Assembly (NCBI GenBank): GCA_030642585.1 | Contig: DAOWNN010000066.1 | Location: 1-9,098, forward strand | Origin: Bacteroidota bacterium | GTDB lineage: Bacteria > Bacteroidota > Bacteroidia > Bacteroidales > VadinHA17 | Length of the DNA: 9,098 bases | Direction of reading: 5' to 3' | Shown: positions 1-6,481 of the stretch, piece by piece | Position numbering within the stretch: position 1 is the first letter of the stretch | Layout of the letters: each line of letters opens with the position of its first letter | Position numbers and translations under genes: made by a program | The notes under the pieces: generated by a model | Told to the model about the DNA's origin: nothing | The model's input: only the letters and a program-made list of their open reading frames with translations | Databases searched by the model: none

Positions 1-1323
1 AGGCCCTCCACGAAGGCTTAAGCCAAAGCCCACATTATTATATGTACTGTTAGTAATTGAATAGCTTAAACTGGTAGTAAGAAATCCTCCGGCCTTGACA
101 TTTGCCGACATGGTAACAGATTCCCATAATTTTCCGTCCTCGATTAATGTTTTTGAAAGTAGTCCAAACCCAATATTATCATTTAACTGAAAAGATCCAC
201 CAATATATACTTTAGTAGGAAGGTAGGTAGTAAATGGATCGTAAGTGTCTACAGGATTAAATATGGTCATTAGAGTATCGGAAAATTTTTCCAGAGCATC
301 ATCAAAAGTACTTGTATCTCCTGCAACCAACATGGAACTTACATCTATACCTGTAAATTCATAAGTTCCCTGAACCTTTAAATTTGTGACATCTTTTTTC
401 CATTTAATAAACCCAAGATCAATAACACTGGCTGATACAGAGAACTGGTCGTTTATTTGGTAAACTGCCCCCAGATCAATTCCGAAGCCAGGATTACCAA
501 AATTAAAAATCATTCCTTCATCCGGATCCGGAATATACAGGGAGTCAATATAGCCGGTTTCAGGATCATGAAAAACTTCAACCGGATAACCAAAGTTTAA
601 ATTAAGATCAGCATTTACAGTATGGGAAAACAAATTCGATTCATCAATTTCCAGTCTTAATCCATTATTTTGTAATGATACATTAGCATTCCCAAAAAGC
701 AGCTTCGCTTTAACGCCAATAAATAAACCTTCAGCAAATTCCCTGGAAAAACCGAATCCTATTTCCCGAAAGTAAGTTGCACTTTCCGACAAACTGGAAA
801 GATCAACAGATGAATTTATAAAGTCTTCATTCCCCTTTAATACCAGTGTAGCCAAATCCTTTGGAAAAGAAAAATGGCTGTACATTCTGTCTGCAACATC
901 TAAAAAGAAATAATTATCTCCTGCCGTGAAGCCAAAACTCAATAAACTCACATATATTTCAGGGGAAATTCGATTTACCGGTTTTAATTTCCCAATAAAC
1001 TCATCGATATTATAAGTGGGATGTAATATGCTAATTAGGGAATCGCCGTATAAACCGGTTCCTTTAAAAATAATATCTTCGAATCCAACTGAATTATTAT
1101 TTATACCCAGGTAGGTAGAATTTATACCCGGAATTCCGAAATAGCTATTACAATCACCCTGCAATGCCGGGTTCATAAACCTGGATTGGGGAACTCCCAT
1201 ATAATACATGGTTTGATTTTGCTGGGCTAAAGTTACAGAGGACCATGCGATAAAGATTAGAAAAATATAAACACCTCTGCTTTTTTTTGAAAAAAACATA
1301 TGCCGGTTAAAATTTCTTAACAT
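1..1323 (-). CDS. DUF5723 family outer-membrane beta-barrel protein (3' end outside window)
   Basis: The reading frame is open from an ATG at 1323 to the window edge (441 codons, no stop), so the C-terminus is missing. A basic N-terminus and hydrophobic stretch (about residues 18-33) ending TLA|QQ form a signal peptide. The mature start has the DUF5723 pattern: NPA at residues 51-53, then short beta strands with a conserved GIP. Residues 277-310 (NPGFGIDLGAVYQI, then ASVIDLGFIKW) match the barrel strands of DUF5723/PorP-like proteins, and alternating beta segments follow. The closing sequence (GFGLSLRGGP) resembles the penultimate strands of this family, so perhaps only some tens of residues are lost; that is inference. 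A second ATG at 1299 also gives a good signal peptide, and neither start has a convincing ribosome site. The gene begins 26 bases after the lipoprotein gene stop, so it is probably co-transcribed. Family members are predicted outer-membrane barrels of unknown function. Confidence 0.82.
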   Translation of the reverse strand, partial: MLRNFNRHMFFSKKSRGVYIFLIFIAWSSVTLAQQNQTMYYMGVPQSRFMNPALQGDCNSYFGIPGINSTYLGINNNSVGFEDIIFKGTGLYGDSLISILHPTYNIDEFIGKLKPVNRISPEIYVSLLSFGFTAGDNYFFLDVADRMYSHFSFPKDLATLVLKGNEDFINSSVDLSSLSESATYFREIGFGFSREFAEGLFIGVKAKLLFGNANVSLQNNGLRLEIDESNLFSHTVNADLNLNFGYPVEVFHDPETGYIDSLYIPDPDEGMIFNFGNPGFGIDLGAVYQINDQFSVSASVIDLGFIKWKKDVTNLKVQGTYEFTGIDVSSMLVAGDTSTFDDALEKFSDTLMTIFNPVDTYDPFTTYLPTKVYIGGSFQLNDNIGFGLLSKTLIEDGKLWESVTMSANVKAGGFLTTSLSYSITNSTYNNVGFGLSLRGGP

Positions 1324-1349
1324 GCTGATACTTTTTGAGGTTTATTAAA

Positions 1350-3452
1350 CTATTCAATGTTCAGTTCCAAGCCTACAGCCAATTTAAATTCAAAAGTATA
1401 ATCGGTATAAAATACAACTTCCTGGGCTCCATTGCCGGTAGTTTTGAACCATGCCTGAACTATCAGGTTTTCTGATTTCTCTAAATTCTCAAGCATAGTT
1501 TTATCCAACAATATTTTTACTACCGGAGCCTGGATTAGTTCGTTAACCCTGCCATTAGCATCAACGGGAGCTGCTGAAACCAATTCCGGGACATCAATAG
1601 CAGGATATTCAATATTATTCACCGTATCAAAAGGAATAATTTTGAAGTCAATTTCTAAAGGAAAACCATTGGTTGCAGAAAAATATAAGCTTATTTCCTC
1701 AAAGTTGCTCAAGTCAGATTCCCCGCCTGGATCTTCCGGGTAAAAGGGATTGTCAGTGGTATCTCTCAAGCTCAAATCCTGGATCTTTAAAGAAGCTGGG
1801 ATCTCAACCTCCAGGTCACCAATAATTTCACTTGTACTCATTATAAAATTGTCTCTAATGCCAGTAGCTCCATCAGGATTCATTTTCACTTCTCCAGAAT
1901 AATAAAGAATTTCCGGTCTTAGCTCAATCAATTTAACAATAGAGGAGTTATCCCTATTGAATTCCATTGAACTTTCCACCAGAGGATCATCACGATCTTC
2001 TAATTTTTCAATTGAAACCACAGGAGCATCTAAATCCTGTCTTCCTCCTTCCGGGGTTTCTCCCCATAAATCTAATTCAAGATTTGCAGGAACCCCAATG
2101 CTATTAGTATATGGAATCCAGATTTTGGGATCTGTGAATGTAATTGTCCCTGTAATTTTATCTAAAATATCTCCCAGGTCAATTTCAAGAGAATCCAGGT
2201 CAATTGTAAAGTTTTGTTCTCCAAAATATCCTTCAACATAATCAAAATTAATATTTGTCATGGTATAGTCCATAACGAAAGAATCGGTAAAATTGAAACT
2301 TACCATGCTTCCCGAAGAGGTAATTTCTACCATAAACTTAAAAGGAATTTTATTATAAGCTTGTCCTGGATCTATGGTAAAATCTAATAAGGCCTCGGCC
2401 AATGAAAGTGTTCCACTGGCTGAACCTCCTGATGAAATGGGGATAGCATATTTTAATGTATCATCGTTTAATTCTCCTGTAGGAAGTATAAAATTTACCC
2501 GTACATTTTCATTGAAACCAGAAGTCATATTATAATCAATATCCCCTGAAGCCATTTCAACATAAGTAACTTCAGTACCGGGGTCAACATCTATATCAAT
2601 AGTATCAGTTTCCATAAAGAATACCTGGTCAGGAAGTACGGCCGTTCCAGAAGATACCACCAGATTTTGTGTGCTTAAAGAAATTAGGATAAGGTCGGTA
2701 AGATCGACAAATACATTTCCTGAACTCCCGGGAGAGGTGAAATCCACAATATCAAAATTCAGGTCATTGGTAAGGTTCCCGCTTACATCAACTGTTTGCG
2801 TTTGGCTACCCATAGATGGAATTGCATTAAAAACAAAATTACCACCTACCTGAGAATTGTCAGATGTATTTCTCAATACCAGTGTAAAAGAAACTTCCAC
2901 CGGTAATTGATTGGTAATATCAATACTGATCTTTCCACTGTCTACCATTACCTGTGTGAAATTGGGAAAAGGAGTCATATTAAAATTCCCGGTATTGGGA
3001 GCAGGTATCACTGGAAATATAGCATTAGTCTGATCTCGTGCCACCAAAGTATCCCTGGTTACAGAATCAAAATTAAGGGAAATAAGATTCAATGTTAAGG
3101 ATCCATCGTAACTAAAATCATCTATGTATACACTTCCCAATGTTGCTGTTTTTGATTGAGGGGTCTGATCGGGAATCTCAATTACATCGCTTACGTTGTA
3201 AGTAAATAGAGAATCCTGCCTGTACATTAGTTTAATGGTACCATCAGGATTTACAACTATTGTATCTTCTTTGGCTTCAAAACTGTCTCCCAGGGTAAGA
3301 GATCCGGTAATGGCTGGAAAAATGAATTTGGGGCTCAAAGAGATTTCTTTTGAAAGAGTGTCAAAGTCGTATTCTTCTTTAACACATGAAGTTATAATCA
3401 GGATAATGCCAGCGAATACCCATGCCAAATGAAAGCTTTTAAAAGAACTCAT
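1350..3452 (-). CDS. Large all-beta lipoprotein, probably surface-exposed, unknown function
   Basis: This 700-residue protein has a lipoprotein signal peptide: a short basic N-terminus, a hydrophobic core (residues 9-20) and the lipobox ITSC with Cys23. No other cysteine is present. Residues 23-28 read CVKEEY, which fits the C-x-K-(D/E)2 lipoprotein export signal described for surface lipoproteins of Bacteroidetes such as Capnocytophaga, so exposure on the cell surface is likely. The rest is predicted beta-rich, full of alternating hydrophobic strands and Asp/Ser/Thr/Gly turns, with no membrane segment after the signal. A motif of Asn, two or three residues, Pro or Val-Pro, then alternating hydrophobics recurs near residues 181, 450 and 595, suggesting repeated beta-sandwich modules distantly like LEA/WHy domains. 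No catalytic motif was recognised. The ATG is supported by the signal peptide directly after it. It lies 33 bases after the propeller gene and 26 before the DUF5723 gene. Confidence is high that the gene is real, low for any role. Confidence 0.85.
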   Translation of the reverse strand: MSSFKSFHLAWVFAGIILIITSCVKEEYDFDTLSKEISLSPKFIFPAITGSLTLGDSFEAKEDTIVVNPDGTIKLMYRQDSLFTYNVSDVIEIPDQTPQSKTATLGSVYIDDFSYDGSLTLNLISLNFDSVTRDTLVARDQTNAIFPVIPAPNTGNFNMTPFPNFTQVMVDSGKISIDITNQLPVEVSFTLVLRNTSDNSQVGGNFVFNAIPSMGSQTQTVDVSGNLTNDLNFDIVDFTSPGSSGNVFVDLTDLILISLSTQNLVVSSGTAVLPDQVFFMETDTIDIDVDPGTEVTYVEMASGDIDYNMTSGFNENVRVNFILPTGELNDDTLKYAIPISSGGSASGTLSLAEALLDFTIDPGQAYNKIPFKFMVEITSSGSMVSFNFTDSFVMDYTMTNINFDYVEGYFGEQNFTIDLDSLEIDLGDILDKITGTITFTDPKIWIPYTNSIGVPANLELDLWGETPEGGRQDLDAPVVSIEKLEDRDDPLVESSMEFNRDNSSIVKLIELRPEILYYSGEVKMNPDGATGIRDNFIMSTSEIIGDLEVEIPASLKIQDLSLRDTTDNPFYPEDPGGESDLSNFEEISLYFSATNGFPLEIDFKIIPFDTVNNIEYPAIDVPELVSAAPVDANGRVNELIQAPVVKILLDKTMLENLEKSENLIVQAWFKTTGNGAQEVVFYTDYTFEFKLAVGLELNIE

Positions 3453-3485
3453 GGTTTTATTTTCTTAATATCGATAGTTAATTAA

Positions 3486-6248
3486 CTAATTTACGGAATA
3501 ATTATATAAAAAGTTGTCTTCACCGCCAACAATTAAGTTAAATTTATTACTTGAGTTTCTGAATTTCCCTATAGAAAATAATGTTTGACCTGAAAGTGGG
3601 AAATTGCTATAGAGTTTCCCATCGTTATTGAAAAGAAATATTTGATGGTCCAGATCAGAAACTATCCCAATTTTTTTGTCCCTTGAAGAAAAGGAAAAAA
3701 TAATTGGTTTAAGTTTTATTTCATTTTTAAATTCATAAGAAAACTTTTCTTTCCCCTCAGAATTATAAACCACCAGTTTTTTCCCGTCTACAAAAATAAA
3801 CTCCTTTGATCCGGTTCCATCCAGATTTATGTAAGTAAAGAAATGGTTGGAACTGAATTTTGTGATTTGCTTCTTCTCCACCTTTCCTTCCAGATCAACA
3901 AAACAAATGGTTCCATCTGCTTGAGTGGTAACAAAACCTCCCCCATCACTCCGGTTAACAAATAAAATATTTTGATTTTTTGGCTTCTCTATACTTTCTT
4001 CAACGGAAACACGTATATTCCCCCTCCGGTTTAAAATATAAAGTTTGTACTGATCTGAAAAAACAATATAATCTTTAGCTCCCGCTCTAATATGCTGGAT
4101 ATTTGTCTTGACTATGGATTCTGTAATGGGAAATGACCATCCATTTACCGTTTTGCCTTCTTTATCAAACAAATATATTTTCTTATCATTTCCTGCCAGG
4201 CAGTATCTATAATTTCTGTTTTTTTCATAGTCAAACAAGGCCAGTCCGTTTGTTGCTTTAGCTCTTAACTTAACAAGAAATTTTTCAACATAATTCCCAT
4301 TCCTGTCTATCAGGTAAATGTGATTTTTGGTATTAAATAACAATTGCAGTTTATTATTTTTATAGAAATCTATCTGAAAAATTTCACTTATTATTTTTCC
4401 CGGGATATTGATTTTCCATATAATTCTTCCGGTAGAATTAATCAGATAAATATTATTTTTATCATCCTGTATAAAAATCTCTTTATCCCCTGTATTATGA
4501 TTAGCAACAAAAACAGGCTTTGACATTAGAGTTGTATCCAGTAAACTTTCCCATTCTGTTTCTGCTTTTTCTTTATAAACAGGCTGGTACTTTAAAACGA
4601 AATTGTTGTAAATCATAGTATTTTCAACACTAAATTGAAACCCAATTGCCTGTATTTTTTGTAAAGTTTCTCTATGTTTTTTTAAGCCATCTGCATATTC
4701 TTTATTTAGTATTTTTCTGAAAATATTAGCAGACCTTGGCACATGGGAATAAAAGAAAAAGTTCGACTTCGAAGAAAGTGTCTCCAGGAAATTCCGGTAT
4801 TCAAAATCATTTATCAATGTTTGTTGCAAAACCTGATAATGAATAAAGTTGGACAGGGACCTGGTAGAATTTCCAAATACCAAATAAGTACCCACAAAAC
4901 TTAAATGGGTAAAATCATAGTTTTCAAAAAACCCACCAAATAAAAGTTCAGGTATTTCAGATGATGGAAGTGTGTAAATTGGAAATTGGATAGCCTCATC
5001 AATTTCAACCATCTCGATCAGATCATCTAAAATTAAAGAATTTTTATTCGAATAATTTTCGAGGTAGTGAAGAAAATGTTCCCGGGCCTGACTTATACTT
5101 TTAACTCTGAATAATGCAAAACTATTCTCCCTGAAAGATATATTTCTAATATCTGTATGAGCCAAAGCTACTTCACTCTCTAATATTTGAAGAAATAATT
5201 TCCTTGGTTCTACCCCCAGTTGAATTTCCAGTTTATCCAATTTGGATTTATATGCATGAAATTCATTTTTATCTCTCAAATATTTTTCCCTGTTGCTAAA
5301 AAACTTCTCAAAATCACTAATCCCAAAAGCCATGTAGTTTATGGTATTGTCAGGAAGTACCTGGTCAACATTTAGTTTTTGTGCAGATTGGCCGATAAAA
5401 ATATTTAAGTAATTGTTGGTGGAATCACTACTAAAAGAAAAACCATTCAATAAAATTGCATCATTCTTTACGTGAAGGTCAAGCTCTGCCCAATTCGCAA
5501 ATGAACGTAATTCTATCAATTTCCCTTTCATACTTTCATTTAAAAACACTGATAAAAACCGTGGGAAATCATCAAAATTAATGTACAAATTTGCTCCCGC
5601 ATTTCTTCCGGCTGTTTTATTTACCTGAACAAAACCTTTTTGGTTGAAAATATTTTGCTCAAGATCTAGCTGTCGTATAGCGCTTTCAACAAGTATTGGC
5701 GATGAGCTAAACAAAAATACTCCTTTATGCAAGGAATATACATATCTCCTATTTCCTCCCCGGGCTGATATTTCTCCTATTGTAACTTTCTGATAATCTC
5801 TTTCTTGAAATGTATTATTAGTTTTTAATGCATCCCGGATTACATTGTTTACAAAAGCGAAGCTAACATTAGGTGAAAGATTCATTAAAAACAGCAATTC
5901 AATATCCTTCTTTCCTGTTTGATGCAGGCTTGTTAAAAAAGTCTTATCCCCAAACAGATCTCTAAATTCACGATTTGATAATAATAATGAATCAATAAAG
6001 ATGATACTACGATCGGCCTTGTAAAGCTTTTCCAGCTTCATCAATTGCTCCCATATCAGGTTCTCTTCCCTGATTTGAGATGATAAACGGCTGTAACTCG
6101 AGGCCTCAATGATCAAAGAAGCATCCAGGGGAACGGCTTTATACGGATTCTCCTGAACTCCAAACCTCCCCCTTAATAGAATATAGCCTATGGTAAGGAT
6201 AGCTATAAGAATAAAAACCAATAGAATACTCCAAATTTTCTTTGTCAT
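3486..6248 (-). CDS. Membrane-anchored DUF3352-like protein with C-terminal beta-propeller
   Basis: This 920-residue protein starts with KK and one hydrophobic helix (about residues 5-25), best read as a signal anchor leaving the rest in the periplasm. Residues 36-565 begin with a P-x-D-A-S strand pattern (VPLDASLIIEAS) and alternate helices and strands, recalling DUF3352 proteins; this family call is tentative. Residues 578-920 hold eight copies of a short strand-turn motif (such as IYLINSTG, IYLFDKEG, LYILNRRG) at residues 600, 644, 691, 736, 781, 825, 870 and about 913, spaced 43-47 residues. The last copy lacks the Gly and ends the protein, as expected where the final strand closes a propeller ring. 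The type resembles PQQ/quinoprotein-like or FG-GAP propellers, but no PQQ-dehydrogenase active site was recognised. Only two cysteines occur (C683, C782). The ATG at 6248 puts the anchor at the N-terminus. It is the first gene of the minus-strand cluster. The function is unknown; a scaffold or binding role is inference. Confidence 0.85.
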   Translation of the reverse strand: MTKKIWSILLVFILIAILTIGYILLRGRFGVQENPYKAVPLDASLIIEASSYSRLSSQIREENLIWEQLMKLEKLYKADRSIIFIDSLLLSNREFRDLFGDKTFLTSLHQTGKKDIELLFLMNLSPNVSFAFVNNVIRDALKTNNTFQERDYQKVTIGEISARGGNRRYVYSLHKGVFLFSSSPILVESAIRQLDLEQNIFNQKGFVQVNKTAGRNAGANLYINFDDFPRFLSVFLNESMKGKLIELRSFANWAELDLHVKNDAILLNGFSFSSDSTNNYLNIFIGQSAQKLNVDQVLPDNTINYMAFGISDFEKFFSNREKYLRDKNEFHAYKSKLDKLEIQLGVEPRKLFLQILESEVALAHTDIRNISFRENSFALFRVKSISQAREHFLHYLENYSNKNSLILDDLIEMVEIDEAIQFPIYTLPSSEIPELLFGGFFENYDFTHLSFVGTYLVFGNSTRSLSNFIHYQVLQQTLINDFEYRNFLETLSSKSNFFFYSHVPRSANIFRKILNKEYADGLKKHRETLQKIQAIGFQFSVENTMIYNNFVLKYQPVYKEKAETEWESLLDTTLMSKPVFVANHNTGDKEIFIQDDKNNIYLINSTGRIIWKINIPGKIISEIFQIDFYKNNKLQLLFNTKNHIYLIDRNGNYVEKFLVKLRAKATNGLALFDYEKNRNYRYCLAGNDKKIYLFDKEGKTVNGWSFPITESIVKTNIQHIRAGAKDYIVFSDQYKLYILNRRGNIRVSVEESIEKPKNQNILFVNRSDGGGFVTTQADGTICFVDLEGKVEKKQITKFSSNHFFTYINLDGTGSKEFIFVDGKKLVVYNSEGKEKFSYEFKNEIKLKPIIFSFSSRDKKIGIVSDLDHQIFLFNNDGKLYSNFPLSGQTLFSIGKFRNSSNKFNLIVGGEDNFLYNYSVN
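3489..4517 (-). other. Eight-repeat beta-propeller domain of the anchored protein
   Basis: Residues 578-920 are a regular tandem domain. Each unit of 43-47 residues carries a hydrophobic strand of the form I/L-Y/F-L-I/F, then N or D, two residues and Gly, followed by a second strand. The even spacing over eight units and the absence of insertions support an intact propeller with seven or eight blades. Whether residues 913-918 form an eighth blade or the closing strand of the first blade cannot be settled by eye. Confidence 0.7.
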
Positions 6249-6273
6249 CGGATTAAATGAAAACAGTTCGCCT

Positions 6274-6281
6274 CAAAAATA
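6274..6281 (-). promoter_or_regulatory. Candidate -7 element (TATTTTTG) for the minus-strand operon
   Basis: On the minus strand the bases read TATTTTTG, an exact fit to the Bacteroidetes TAnnTTTG -7 consensus. It lies 25 bases before the ATG at 6248, leaving a short leader. No well-spaced -33 TTG was found; the nearest copies are 12 and 25 bases upstream. Such a match can occur by chance in AT-rich DNA. Confidence 0.4.
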
Positions 6282-6430
6282 TAAAATTAAGCTCAACTTT
6301 AAATATCAATCTGCTATTCAATAATTTCAATAATTAAGAATACCGCTCCTTTATTGAGGAATTAAATTCACTTTCAGATGAATTTTAGACTTTCCTGAAA
6401 TTAAATTTTTCAAATTATCATTCCGTGGAA

Positions 6431-6439
6431 TACTTTTTG
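6431..6439 (+). promoter_or_regulatory. Weak candidate -7 element (TACTTTTTG) for the receptor gene
   Basis: TACTTTTTG differs from TAnnTTTG by one extra spacer base and is the closest plus-strand match before the receptor gene. It would place the transcript start near 6446 and make almost the whole leader the hairpin at 6447-6474. No clear -33 element was found. Confidence 0.22.
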
Positions 6440-6446
6440 TAGTATG

Positions 6447-6474
6447 TTAAGATTCACTGATTTTTTAATCTTGA
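6447..6474 (+). promoter_or_regulatory. Leader hairpin just upstream of the receptor start codon
   Basis: TTAAGATT (6447-6454) and AATCTTGA (6467-6474) can pair over eight positions with one G-U wobble around a 12-base loop. The 3' arm ends seven bases before the ATG at 6482, so the stem would sit over the ribosome landing zone. It may tune translation or be a protein-binding inverted repeat. The stem is AT-rich and modest in strength, so it could be chance. Confidence 0.3.
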
Positions 6475-6481
6475 AGCCAGA

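Larger units (their letters stand above)
6249..6481. other. Divergent intergenic region between the minus operon and the receptor gene
   Basis: These 233 AT-rich bases separate two genes transcribed away from each other, so both promoters should lie here. Contents I can point to are a TAnnTTTG match for the minus side, a weaker one for the plus side, a tandem 9-mer (TTCAATAAT twice at 6317-6334) and a hairpin directly before the plus start. No small gene, tRNA or recognisable riboswitch was seen. Confidence 0.6.

Noticed and set aside
1957..2241. Plus-strand open frame of 94 codons, and others at 2671-2853, 2907-3098 and 3235-3432
   Set aside because: They lie antisense inside the lipoprotein gene, which has a clear signal peptide and coherent protein features; the antisense products show no domain, signal or motif.
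3477..3486. Ten-base perfect palindrome GTTAATTAAC at the junction of the propeller and lipoprotein genes
   Set aside because: It is short, has no loop and overlaps a stop codon in AT-rich DNA; neither a terminator nor a convincing operator.
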